The position numbers and the translations under genes were made by a program. DNA of 64,000 nt from Demequina globuliformis (GTDB lineage: Bacteria; Actinomycetota; Actinomycetes; Actinomycetales; Demequinaceae): the NCBI RefSeq assembly GCF_000975155.1, contig NZ_BBRG01000001.1, positions 291,818 to 355,817 of the forward strand. Direction: 5' to 3'. The notes under the pieces are model-generated. The model had not been told where the DNA came from, ran no database searches, and worked only from the letters and a program-made list of their open reading frames with translations. This document shows positions 50,530 through 58,620 of this stretch, piece by piece (the stretch's first letter is position 1; each line of letters starts with the position of its first letter).

Positions 50530-52467
50530 ATGGCACTGCATTCAGGAATTGACCAGTCAGAGTTCTCCCCCACCGTTCGCCCAGGCGACGACTTCTTCCG
50601 CTACGTCAGCGGGCCGTGGGAGGACAACCATGTCATCCCCGACGACCGCGCCGCGGACGGCAGTTTCTACACCTTGCGCGATGAGGCAGAGAAGCACACC
50701 CGCGCGATCATCGAGGCCGCAGACACCGACTCGCTCATTGGTGCGCTGTACGCAAGCTTCATGGATGTGGAGAGGGTGGACGCCCTCGGAGCGACGCCGC
50801 TCGAAGCGGACCTCTCTGAGCTCGACGCGGCCGCTGACCACGAGTCGCTCGCGGGCGCCGTTGGCCGCCTTCAGCGCCAGGGCGTCAGTGGCCTGGTCGG
50901 CTACTACGTGTTCGCCGACAAGAACGCGCCCGACCGCAACGTCGTCTACCTGAGCCAGTCCGGCATCGGCCTCCCAGACGAGGCCTACTACCGCGAGGAC
51001 TCCTACGCCGAGGTGCGTGACAAGTACACCGCGCACATTGACCGGATGGCCGCGCTGACGGGACAGTCATTCACCGGTGCGGAGATTCTCGCGCTCGAAA
51101 GCGCGCTCGCCTCCCACCACTGGGACGTCGTGAAGTCGCGCGAGGCGGAACTCACTCACAATCCCACCACGCTCGCGACGTTGGCCGACGACGCCGCTGG
51201 ATTCGCGTGGCGCACGTGGGCAGACGCGATCAAGCTCCCCGAGGCCGCGCACGACCTGCTCATCGTTGGCGAGCCCAGCTACTTCGAGGCACTCGCCACG
51301 GTGTGGCGCGACACCGACGTCGAGCAGTGGAAGCGCTACTTCGCGTGGCGCATCGTGTCCTCCCGCGCCCCGTACCTCACCGAAGAAATCTCGAAGGCAA
51401 ACTTCGACTTCTACGGCACCGTGCTGTCTGGTGCGACTCAGCAGCGTGAACGGTGGAAGCGCGGCGTGGGCTTCGTCGAGGCGGTCGCTGGCGAAGTCGT
51501 GGGCCAGGAGTACGTGAAGGAGCACTTCCCGCCGGACCACAAGGCGCACATGGACCGCCTGGTGGCGAACCTCATCGAGGCGTACCGCCAGTCCATTACC
51601 GGCCTGCCGTGGATGACCCCAGCCACGCAGCAGCGTGCCCTCGACAAGCTCGCGAACTTCACCCCCAAGATTGGCTACCCAGAGAAGTGGCGCGACTACA
51701 CGGGTCTCGAGGCAAGTGTGACTGACCTTCTGGGCAATGTGCGCGCCTCCTCCGAGTTCGACGAGGACTGGGAATGGTCGAAGATCGGCAAGCCCGTCGA
51801 CCACACGGAGTGGCTCATGACGCCGCAGACCGTGAACGCGTACTACCTGCCGACTGCGAACGAGATCGTGTTCCCCGCGGCCATCTTGCAGCCGCCGTTC
51901 TTCCACCCCGAGTCAGATGACGCCATCAACTACGGCGGAATCGGCTCGGTGATTGGGCACGAGATTGGGCACGGCTTCGACGACCAGGGCTCCAAGTACA
52001 ACGGCTCCGGCGCGCTCGAGAACTGGTGGACTGAAGAGGACCGGTCCGCGTTCATGGAGCGAGCCAACCGCCTCATCGAGCAGTACAACGGCTACTCCCC
52101 CAAGCAGCTCGACGGCTCGCACCACGTCAACGGCGCTCTCACGGTTGGCGAGAACATCGGCGACCTGGCGGGCGTGGAGATTGCCCTCAAGGCCTACGAG
52201 ATCGCGCTTGGTCACCCCATCGATGAGGCGCCGGAGATTGACGGCCTGACCGCGAAGCAGCGCTTCTTCATCGGGTATGCGCTGACGGAACGCATGGTGA
52301 TCCGGTCGGAGGCGCTCATCACGCGCATCGCCATGGACCCGCACTCCCCCAGCGAGTTCCGTGTCAACGGCATTGTCCGCAACGTGGGCGCGTGGTACGA
52401 CGCGTTCGGTGTCGAAGAGGGCGACGAGCTCTACTTGGCGCCCGATGAGCGCGTCTCCATCTGGTAG
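50530..52467 (+). CDS. M13 family metalloendopeptidase (neprilysin/PepO-like)
   Basis: 645 residues, the family length. Zinc ligands are His477 and His481 of HEIGHGFDDQG and Glu541 of GENIGDLAGVEIA; the substrate-binding region NAYYLPTANEIVFPAAILQPPFF is present before it. The N-terminal part has DDFFRYVSGPWEDNHVIPDDR. There is no signal peptide or membrane helix, so it is cytosolic, like other actinobacterial PepO proteins. It degrades peptides. A plausible ribosome site is weak (GGTGTC). Confidence 0.93.
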   Translation: MALHSGIDQSEFSPTVRPGDDFFRYVSGPWEDNHVIPDDRAADGSFYTLRDEAEKHTRAIIEAADTDSLIGALYASFMDVERVDALGATPLEADLSELDAAADHESLAGAVGRLQRQGVSGLVGYYVFADKNAPDRNVVYLSQSGIGLPDEAYYREDSYAEVRDKYTAHIDRMAALTGQSFTGAEILALESALASHHWDVVKSREAELTHNPTTLATLADDAAGFAWRTWADAIKLPEAAHDLLIVGEPSYFEALATVWRDTDVEQWKRYFAWRIVSSRAPYLTEEISKANFDFYGTVLSGATQQRERWKRGVGFVEAVAGEVVGQEYVKEHFPPDHKAHMDRLVANLIEAYRQSITGLPWMTPATQQRALDKLANFTPKIGYPEKWRDYTGLEASVTDLLGNVRASSEFDEDWEWSKIGKPVDHTEWLMTPQTVNAYYLPTANEIVFPAAILQPPFFHPESDDAINYGGIGSVIGHEIGHGFDDQGSKYNGSGALENWWTEEDRSAFMERANRLIEQYNGYSPKQLDGSHHVNGALTVGENIGDLAGVEIALKAYEIALGHPIDEAPEIDGLTAKQRFFIGYALTERMVIRSEALITRIAMDPHSPSEFRVNGIVRNVGAWYDAFGVEEGDELYLAPDERVSIW

Positions 52468-52473
52468 ACCCAC

Positions 52474-53118
52474 GTGAGTACGCACCCTGACGTCGACCCC
52501 TACGCGGGGCTCGAGCCACCGGATACACGCAGCATGCACGAGCGCATGCTGGCCGGTGACCTCTACCGCGCGGACGCGGAGATTGCCGCTGGCGTCGATC
52601 GCGGCGCGGAACTGTGCGAGCGCCATGCCGCGCTCGCCAGGACCGACCCCGACGGCGCGACCGCTGCCCTACGCGAACTCCTGGGCAGCATGGGCGATGA
52701 CGTGTGGATTCGCCCGCCGCTGAAGGTCGACTACGGCTCCAACATCCACATTGGCGATCGCACGTGGGTGAACTACGGCCTTGTGGCGTTGGATCCCGTG
52801 GCGATCACGATTGGCGACGATGTCCTCATTGGCCCCAATGTGCAGCTGCTGACCCCGACGCATCCCATCGACCCCGTGTTGAGGCGGGCGAAGTGGGAGG
52901 CGGCGGAGCCCATCACGATTGGTGACAATGTGTGGCTCGGCGGCGGGGTCATCGTGTGCCCTGGCGTGACCATCGGCGAGAACGCCGTCATCGGCGCGGG
53001 CTCCGTCGTAGTCAAGGACGTCCCCGCTAACGCGGTCGCGGTGGGCAATCCTGCCCGGGTGGTGCGCATCGTGGGCGAGGGTGAGGGTCGACCAGACCCT
53101 GACGCGGGGTTACAGTAG
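52474..53118 (+). CDS. maltose/galactoside O-acetyltransferase-like (Maa/LacA) protein
   Basis: 214 residues from GTG, 6 nt after the stop of the M13 gene. The N-terminal helical lid (TRSMHERMLAGDLYRADAEIAAGV) matches the Maa domain. The left-handed beta-helix follows with WIRPPLKVDYGSNIHIGDRTWVNYGLVALD, the catalytic His in LLTPTHPID, and VVVKDVPANAVAVGNPARVVR near the end. It acetylates a sugar hydroxyl using acetyl-CoA. The C-terminal tail is acidic. Confidence 0.9.
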   Translation: MSTHPDVDPYAGLEPPDTRSMHERMLAGDLYRADAEIAAGVDRGAELCERHAALARTDPDGATAALRELLGSMGDDVWIRPPLKVDYGSNIHIGDRTWVNYGLVALDPVAITIGDDVLIGPNVQLLTPTHPIDPVLRRAKWEAAEPITIGDNVWLGGGVIVCPGVTIGENAVIGAGSVVVKDVPANAVAVGNPARVVRIVGEGEGRPDPDAGLQ

Positions 53119-53125
53119 GAATCAG

Positions 53126-53162
53126 GCCTCGCAGCGAGGCTGTCCCAGGATGTATTGGAGGC
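53126..53162 (+). promoter_or_regulatory. leader hairpin with alternative pairing over the ribosome site
   Basis: GCCTCG (53126-53131) pairs with CGAGGC (53135-53140). The same GCCTC can pair with GAGGC (53158-53162), which is part of the ribosome site GGAGGC of the next gene. Two mutually exclusive folds are thus possible. A TACAGT hexamer at 53111-53116 could be the promoter. Confidence 0.4.
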
Positions 53163-53166
53163 GCCT

Positions 53167-53271
53167 ATGGCCGAGAAGACGAACATCGACCTGATCGACG
53201 TGACGGCTGACGAAGCCGCCGCCGAGAAGAGCGGCGGTTGCTGCGGTGGGAGCTGCGGCTGCGGCCAGTAG
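53167..53271 (+). CDS. 34-residue Cys-rich small protein
   Basis: The sequence is MAEKTNIDLIDVTADEAAAE, then KSGGCCGGSCGCGQ. The N-terminal half is acidic and the last 14 residues hold four Cys and many Gly, ending CGCGQ. TTGGAGG lies 6-9 nt upstream. A strong terminator follows 25 nt after the stop, so it is a single-gene unit. I do not recognise a named family with certainty; the CCGG-CGCG tail suggests metal or cofactor binding, or a peptide precursor. No modification enzymes are next to it. Confidence 0.65.
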   Translation: MAEKTNIDLIDVTADEAAAEKSGGCCGGSCGCGQ

Positions 53272-53295
53272 TCGACCCGTAACTTTCTAGACAGG

Positions 53296-53329
53296 GAGCG
53301 GGATCGGGCCTGAGGGCCCGGTCTCGCTC
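53296..53329 (+). terminator. hairpin terminator after the Cys-rich small gene
   Basis: A 15-bp stem (GAGCGGGATCGGGCC with GGCCCGGTCTCGCTC, two G-U pairs), loop TGAG, then TCTTTG. Confidence 0.8.
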
Positions 53330-53345
53330 TTTGCGTCTCCAGCCC

Positions 53346-53407
53346 CGCCAGATGGCTCCATTTGGCTGTCTAGCGGTGCCAAAACAGCGAAATGGTTCCA
53401 TTTGGCG
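53346..53407. repeat. intergenic palindromic element, copy 2
   Basis: Arms of 24 bp (CGCCAGATGGCTCCATTTGG onwards, 53346-53369, and 53384-53407) with four mismatches around a 14-nt centre. The same sequence as copy 1 at 49833 with diverged positions. It lies between the convergent small Cys-rich gene and the ABC exporter. Confidence 0.8.
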
Positions 53408-53430
53408 AGATGGGGGCGGGTGTGGGACCG

Positions 53431-55338
53431 CTACGACTGAGTCGCCTGGTCGCGGGCCAGCCTGGTGTAGAGCCCCTCCGCCGCGAGCAACTCCGCATGC
53501 GTGCCGGATTCCACGATGCGCCCCGCATCAACCACGTGGATCACGTCCGCGTCCCGCACGGTCGACAAGCGGTGCGCCACGACCAACGTGGTGCGGCCCT
53601 GCGCCGCGCGGTCGAGCGCGGCCTGAACCACGCGCTCGGAGACCGTGTCGAGCGCGCTCGTCGCCTCGTCAAGCAGCAACACCGGCGGATCCTTCAAGAG
53701 CACACGCGCGATCGCGATGCGCTGCTTTTCTCCCCCGGACAGCCGGTAGCCGCGCTCACCCACCACGGTGTCGTAGCCGTCCTCGAACGACAGAATCTGG
53801 TCGTGGATGTTGGCCGCCCTGCACGCGGTCTCCAGCTCGGCGTCCGTCGCATCCGGCTTCGCGTATCTCAGATTCTGGGCAATGGTCGCGTGGAACAGGT
53901 AGGTCTCCTGGCTCACGACGCCCACCTCGTCGACGATCGACGCGTGCGTGAGGTCGCGCACGTCCGCGCCCGCGAAGTGCACCGCACCGTCCGTCGCCTC
54001 ATGCAAGCGGGCCGCGAGGTAAACAATCGTGGTCTTCCCGGCCCCTGACGGCCCCACAAACGCGGCAGTCTGGCCCGGCTGAACCGTGAAAGACACGCCA
54101 TCGAGCGTGGGCCGCGAGTCCTCGCTCGCACCGGGGTAGCGGAACGTCACGCCTGCGAAGGCGACGGATCCGAGAGGACCGGGAGCCTGCGAGACCGGCA
54201 CCGCGTCCTCAGCATCGGTGATCTCTGGCGTCAGGTCCAGGTACTCGAAAATGCGCGCGAACAGTGCGCGCGAGGTCTGGATCTCCAATGCGACCCGCAT
54301 CAGTGCCATGAGGGGGAACAGCAGGCGCCCCTGGATAGCGGTGAAGGCCACGATCGTTCCGGCTGTGATGGAGGGCTCGAACCCCTGGTCAAGCGCCCGA
54401 GCGATCAGGAAGCCGCTTGCCAAGTAAATGACGGCGGGGACAGAACTCATGATGACGTTGACAAGCCCAAAGAACCACTGGCCCGACATCGACAGCCTCA
54501 CCTGGAGATCAACCTGGTTGGCGTTCTCCGCGCGGTAGCGCTCAGATTCCAGGAGCTGACGGTTGTGCACCTTGGACAGCAAGATGCCGCTGACCGAGAG
54601 CGTCTCCTGCGTGATCGCGGTCATCTCCGACAGTGACTCTTGCGTGCGCGAGGCCAGGCGCGCTCTCACCTGCCCCACCTTGCGTTGAACGAGCACCAGG
54701 ACGGGCATCATCACCACGGCAATGAGGGTGAGTCTCCAGTCGAGCAGGATCATCGCGACGAGCGAAGCGATGACTGTGACGGTGTTGCCCACGATGGACG
54801 ATACGAACGTCGTGAGCACACCCGCCACGCCCCCCACGTCGTTTCCCAGGCGAGACTGGATGTCACCGGTGCGAGTGCGGGTGAAGAACGCGAGATCCAT
54901 GGACTGCAGGCGGTCAAACAAGCGCGTGCGCAAATCACCGGTAACCCGGTTGCCGACGGATGCGGTCACATACGTTTGCCACACGCCAAGGGCCGCGGTC
55001 GCGATGAAGATCACGATGACCAACGCGACCAGCTGAGCGAGCAGCGTCACGTTGGGGGCGGCGCCGTCGGCGGGGAACAGCGCATTGTCAAAGATCCGCT
55101 CGATGATCAGCGGCGGCACCACACCGGCCGATGCTGTGATGACCACCAGGACGGCCGTCAGCGCGAGCGATGAGCGGTATGGCGTGAAGAGCGCCAGAAC
55201 GCGGCGCCAAAGGTGGGGAATCTGGGGCGCAGCGGCGTTGGCGGCGCGCTGGGCGGCCTCGTCACGGCCCGAGACACCGCGGTGTCCCCCGCCGCCAAGC
55301 GCGGCGCGGCGGGATCCGGGTGGGGCGGGAAGGCTCAT
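53431..55338 (-). CDS. ABC transporter, fused permease and ATP-binding protein
   Basis: 635 residues from ATG 55338. Six membrane helices lie between residues 50 and 350 (SSLALTAVLVVITASAGVV, LVALVIVIFIATAALGVW). The ATPase domain has Walker A GPSGAGKTTIVYLA, the Q-loop VGVVSQETYLF, the signature LSGGEKQRIAIARVLL, Walker B VLLLDEATSALD and the H-loop VVAHRLSTV. It is a half-transporter of the MsbA/LmrA type that exports lipids or drugs as a homodimer. TAGGCT lies 7 nt upstream of the ATG; the longer frame from 55368 would cover the divergent gene. The Gly-rich N terminus (GGGGHRGVSG) is unusual. Confidence 0.93.
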   Translation of the reverse strand: MSLPAPPGSRRAALGGGGHRGVSGRDEAAQRAANAAAPQIPHLWRRVLALFTPYRSSLALTAVLVVITASAGVVPPLIIERIFDNALFPADGAAPNVTLLAQLVALVIVIFIATAALGVWQTYVTASVGNRVTGDLRTRLFDRLQSMDLAFFTRTRTGDIQSRLGNDVGGVAGVLTTFVSSIVGNTVTVIASLVAMILLDWRLTLIAVVMMPVLVLVQRKVGQVRARLASRTQESLSEMTAITQETLSVSGILLSKVHNRQLLESERYRAENANQVDLQVRLSMSGQWFFGLVNVIMSSVPAVIYLASGFLIARALDQGFEPSITAGTIVAFTAIQGRLLFPLMALMRVALEIQTSRALFARIFEYLDLTPEITDAEDAVPVSQAPGPLGSVAFAGVTFRYPGASEDSRPTLDGVSFTVQPGQTAAFVGPSGAGKTTIVYLAARLHEATDGAVHFAGADVRDLTHASIVDEVGVVSQETYLFHATIAQNLRYAKPDATDAELETACRAANIHDQILSFEDGYDTVVGERGYRLSGGEKQRIAIARVLLKDPPVLLLDEATSALDTVSERVVQAALDRAAQGRTTLVVAHRLSTVRDADVIHVVDAGRIVESGTHAELLAAEGLYTRLARDQATQS

Positions 55339-55345
55339 GCCGCAC

Positions 55346-55355
55346 AGCCTAGGCT
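55346..55355. promoter_or_regulatory. divergent leaderless promoter sharing one palindrome
   Basis: AGCCTAGGCT is a perfect 10-bp palindrome. On the plus strand it gives TAGGCT, 6 nt before the ATG at 55362; on the minus strand it gives TAGGCT, 7 nt before the ATG at 55338. The two start codons are only 23 bp apart, so both -10 elements overlap by two bases. Confidence 0.65.
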
Positions 55356-55361
55356 GGTGAG

Positions 55362-56015
55362 ATGACAACGGTGGCCAGCCCGCGCATCGGCCCTCTTACT
55401 CTGCCTTCACTGCAGCGGGCCGATGCCTACGACCTGTCCGAGGGTCCGCGCTGGGATGACATGGACTTCAGCGGGATGGCGCTCGAGGCAGTCGACCTGA
55501 CGGACACGACTTTCGCGGGTTGCCTCCTCGACGGGGTCTCCTTGGGCGATGCGGCGGCGCGGGGCATCACCTTCAGCGACACCCGGCTCGAGGGCCTGTC
55601 TACGGCGTCGCTGCGCGCGCCGTCGAGCACGTGGCGCCGCAGCGAGTTGCGTCGGTCGCGGTTTGGCGCGGCGGAACTGCACGACGGGGAATGGGACCAA
55701 TGCACCATCACCGGTTGCAAGGTGGGCTACCTGAACCTGCGCGCTGCGAGCGTGACGGATGTGCTTTTCGAGGACTGCGTCTTTGAGGACCTAGATCTCA
55801 TGGATGCGATGCTGACGCGCGTCGAGTTCCGGCGGTGCCGGGTGGGGATGCTGACCGTCCGAGGTGCACGGTGTGCCGACGTCAATGTGGTGGGCCTTGA
55901 GCTCGGCGGCATTGACGATCCGCGCGGGTTGTCCGGCGCCATGGTGTCCGAGCAACAGGTGTTCGATCTCGCGCCCGTCTTCGCGGCTCATGCAGGCCTG
56001 TTGGTGCAGGACTGA
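55362..56015 (+). CDS. pentapeptide-repeat protein
   Basis: 217 residues with a run of five-residue units, A/C-[DN/T]-L/F-x-x, such as MDFSGMALEAVDLTDTTFAGCLLDGVSLG and VLFEDCVFEDLDLMDAMLTRVEFRRCRVGMLTV, between residues 30 and 180. These form a right-handed quadrilateral beta-helix. Some family members (MfpA, Qnr) mimic DNA and protect gyrase; the function here is unknown. The N terminus carries the 10-mer twice in opposite orientation (55384 and 55417). Leaderless ATG, 6 nt after TAGGCT. Next gene starts 34 nt downstream. Confidence 0.85.
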   Translation: MTTVASPRIGPLTLPSLQRADAYDLSEGPRWDDMDFSGMALEAVDLTDTTFAGCLLDGVSLGDAAARGITFSDTRLEGLSTASLRAPSSTWRRSELRRSRFGAAELHDGEWDQCTITGCKVGYLNLRAASVTDVLFEDCVFEDLDLMDAMLTRVEFRRCRVGMLTVRGARCADVNVVGLELGGIDDPRGLSGAMVSEQQVFDLAPVFAAHAGLLVQD

Positions 56016-56049
56016 CGCCATGGCGGTCAACGACTGCCACAATTGCCCT

Positions 56050-56523
56050 ATGTCTGCCGCGCCGCATATCGCCTACTTTGAACCGCGTATTCCGGAGAAC
56101 ACGGGTGCTGCGATTCGGTTATCTGCCGTCACGGGAGCCCACTTGCACCTCGTGGAGCCACTGGGGTTCGATCTGTCGGAGCCCAAGCTCAAGCGGGCCG
56201 GCCTGGACTATCACGACCTCGCTTCTGTCACCGTCCACCCTGACCTCGAGGCCCTGATGGCGGCGCAGCCGGACTCCCGCGTCTTCGCCTACACCGCTCA
56301 TGCGGACACGATCTACTCCGACATCGAGTACCGGCCCAGTGACGTGCTGCTCTTTGGACCCGAACCCACGGGACTGCCCGAGGAGGTCATGGCGCATCCC
56401 CGGATCACCGCGCGCGTGCGCATCCCGATGATTCCTGGACGCCGGTCGCTGAACCTCACGAACGCGGCGTCGCTCGTGACGTACGAGGCGTGGCGACAGG
56501 CAGGGTTCGCTGCCTCGGAGTGA
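56050..56523 (+). CDS. trmL: tRNA (cytidine/uridine-34-2'-O)-methyltransferase
   Basis: 157 residues with the SPOUT fold: IAYFEPRIPENTGAAIRLSAVTGAHLHLVEPLGF at the N terminus, then LLFGPEPTGLPEEVM and the knot motif RIPMIPGRRSLNLTNAASLVTYEAW. It methylates the wobble ribose of tRNA-Leu in related bacteria. CACAAT lies 6 nt upstream of the ATG; longer readings extend into the pentapeptide gene. N-terminal length is as usual for TrmL. Confidence 0.93.
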   Translation: MSAAPHIAYFEPRIPENTGAAIRLSAVTGAHLHLVEPLGFDLSEPKLKRAGLDYHDLASVTVHPDLEALMAAQPDSRVFAYTAHADTIYSDIEYRPSDVLLFGPEPTGLPEEVMAHPRITARVRIPMIPGRRSLNLTNAASLVTYEAWRQAGFAASE

Positions 56524-56621
56524 GGCAGGACCCGTCCCCAGCCCGCGGCGCGCATGGGACTTATCCACGAGTCGAGTGCGGGCGTGGGTGGACTGTTTCG
56601 CAGTTGCTTAACGTGTGAAGC

Positions 56622-57230
56622 ATGTGGAAAACGTCGCCGTCATACCTGAGCCGCAAGGTGCCCATCCTTCACGGTGTGCGCAAGGTATCCAGGGCCGCGC
56701 GCCGGACGTACGCCACTATGGAGCCTGACCCTCGCCACCGCATGACACCCACGCAAGCGTTCTTCGTCAGCAATGTGCTGCGCAGGCGCCGGCTGACCAT
56801 CAGCGAGTTGGCGGAACTGACGCATGTTTCGCTCGCCGCCGCCTCACAAATGGTGGACCGGCTGGTCGCGCGGGGATTTGCCCGGAGGAGACCGTCCGAG
56901 ATGGATGGCCGCTGCGTGATCGTGGAGACAACGGCGCACGGTGCATGGGCGCTCAGCCTGTGCACGGCCGCCATGCGCCGGAGCGAAGCCACATGGAGGG
57001 ATGCGGCCGGCGGAGCCAGCAGCGCGGCCCGGGTGAGCGCGGTGTTCGACTCAGCAGAAGAGTCTCAGCGGCGCACCATGCGGACCCGCCCCACGCCGTT
57101 TGAGCCCGCCTGGCTCGGCACCCGCCCACTCGACTGGCCCGCCACCATCGGCGTGCGCCGCGCGACGCCTACGGCGTCGGATTCCGGTCGTCGTAATCGC
57201 GAAAGCTCTGCCCCGAACGCGCACGGGTGA
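56622..57230 (+). CDS. MarR-family transcriptional regulator
   Basis: 202 residues. The winged helix reads MTPTQAFFVSNVLRRRRLTISELAELTHVSLAAASQMVDRLVARGFARRRPSEMDGRCVIVETTAHG. A Ser/Thr/Pro/Arg-rich C-terminal tail of about 70 residues has no recognised domain. Its last 62 nt overlap the convergent MFS gene. The neighbouring exporter is a plausible target, but no operator was identified between them because they converge. Confidence 0.75.
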   Translation: MWKTSPSYLSRKVPILHGVRKVSRAARRTYATMEPDPRHRMTPTQAFFVSNVLRRRRLTISELAELTHVSLAAASQMVDRLVARGFARRRPSEMDGRCVIVETTAHGAWALSLCTAAMRRSEATWRDAAGGASSAARVSAVFDSAEESQRRTMRTRPTPFEPAWLGTRPLDWPATIGVRRATPTASDSGRRNRESSAPNAHG

Positions 57231-58527
57231 TGCGGGTCAGGATCCCCACCGCACCAATGACCACGAACCCTCCGAACAACGGCGGGCACCACAGCGCGAC
57301 GGCGGTGGCGAGGATTCCCGCATACATGTCTCCCAGCCGGGGGCCTCCCGTCACGACCACCACAAAGATGCCTTGAAGCCGGCCGCGCATCTCATCAGGC
57401 GCGGCGCGCAAGGTCATGCTTTGCCGGAATATCGCCGACACCTCGTCGGCGGCGCCCATGCCCGCCATCGCAAGCCCGAGCAAGATCAACGCCGGCCAGT
57501 AGATTCCCGACCAGCCCGCACCCGCGTCGTGGGGAACGCCCATCATGACGAGCACCGTGACACCGAAGAGCACCACGAACACACCAAAGACAGATATGGC
57601 GCGCGACACGGCAAGCCCGTGCCTGTGCACCCGCGCCACCGGGCCGGAGAACACACTCGCGAGCAGTGTGCCCACGGCGCCGGCCGCCGTCAAAGCGCCA
57701 ACAGTGAGCGCGCCTCCACCCACAACCGTGGCACCCAGCGCGGGAAAGAGCACCAGCGGGCGGCCAAACGTCATCGCGATGATGTCCACGATGAAACTCA
57801 TGCGGATGTTGGGCGCGCGCTTGAGGAAGGCCGCGCCTTCGCGGATCTGACTCCACCCCGCGGTGACCTTCTCCCCCAGGCGCGGCAGGGATGGCAGCAT
57901 CCAGATCCCCAGGAACCCCGCGGTGAACAGCACAGCGTCGATCGCGAACGTCCACGGCAACCCAACGCTGGCCGCCAACACCCCCGCCAATGCGGGGCCG
58001 ACCGTGACCATCATGCCTATGCTGATGCCGCTCATCGCGGTGGCGCGTGAAATGAGCTCTGGTGGCAGCAACCGTGGGATCACCGCCTGCCGTGTGGCGC
58101 CAGAGATGGTGGCCGCCACCGCATTGACCGTCGTCACGACGTAGAACGGCCAAGTCGCTGCGTGGCCGCCGCTGGCGTGCGCGAGCGCATCCCACGTCGC
58201 CAGGGCGACCAGACCCAACGTGCTGACCCAGGCAGTCAACGAGGAAATGATGAGGATGCGGCGGCGATCAAAGACGTCAGCGAGCATGCCGCCCCACAGG
58301 CCGGCAACGATCATCGGGATGAGGGAGATCCCGCCCACGAGCCCCACGGCAAACGTTGAGCCCGTGATCTCGTAGATCTGCAACCCGACCGCCACAATGG
58401 ACATCTGCGAGCCAATACCTGCGATCGCGCCGCCCACCCATAGCCGCGCGAAGGCGGGACTGACCTTTAGCGGAGCCAGGTCAACAAGCCTGCGTTGGCG
58501 CTGGCGGGGCGCGTCCGTCTGAGTCAC
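57169..58527 (-). CDS. MFS transporter, MFS_3/EntS-like
   Basis: 452 residues from GTG 58527, which lies 6 nt after TACACT; the open frame continues through the antisense of pepN and is rejected. Twelve hydrophobic helices are visible. The signature LWVGGAIAGIGSQMSIVAVGLQIYEITGSTFAVGLVGGISLIPMIVAGLWGGMLADVFDRR is that of the MFS_3 exporters related to the enterobactin exporter EntS. The substrate is unknown; a siderophore is not implied, as no siderophore synthase is present. Overlaps the convergent MarR gene. Confidence 0.9.
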   Translation of the reverse strand: MTQTDAPRQRQRRLVDLAPLKVSPAFARLWVGGAIAGIGSQMSIVAVGLQIYEITGSTFAVGLVGGISLIPMIVAGLWGGMLADVFDRRRILIISSLTAWVSTLGLVALATWDALAHASGGHAATWPFYVVTTVNAVAATISGATRQAVIPRLLPPELISRATAMSGISIGMMVTVGPALAGVLAASVGLPWTFAIDAVLFTAGFLGIWMLPSLPRLGEKVTAGWSQIREGAAFLKRAPNIRMSFIVDIIAMTFGRPLVLFPALGATVVGGGALTVGALTAAGAVGTLLASVFSGPVARVHRHGLAVSRAISVFGVFVVLFGVTVLVMMGVPHDAGAGWSGIYWPALILLGLAMAGMGAADEVSAIFRQSMTLRAAPDEMRGRLQGIFVVVVTGGPRLGDMYAGILATAVALWCPPLFGGFVVIGAVGILTRITRARSGQSFRDYDDRNPTP

Positions 58528-58620
58528 CGCACAAGTGTACGGACGCTGCCGCGCCCAGTTTCGCTGACAGCGGGACTCAATCGAGCATCCGCCCACAGCC
58601 AAGCGTGGAACAATCGCACC

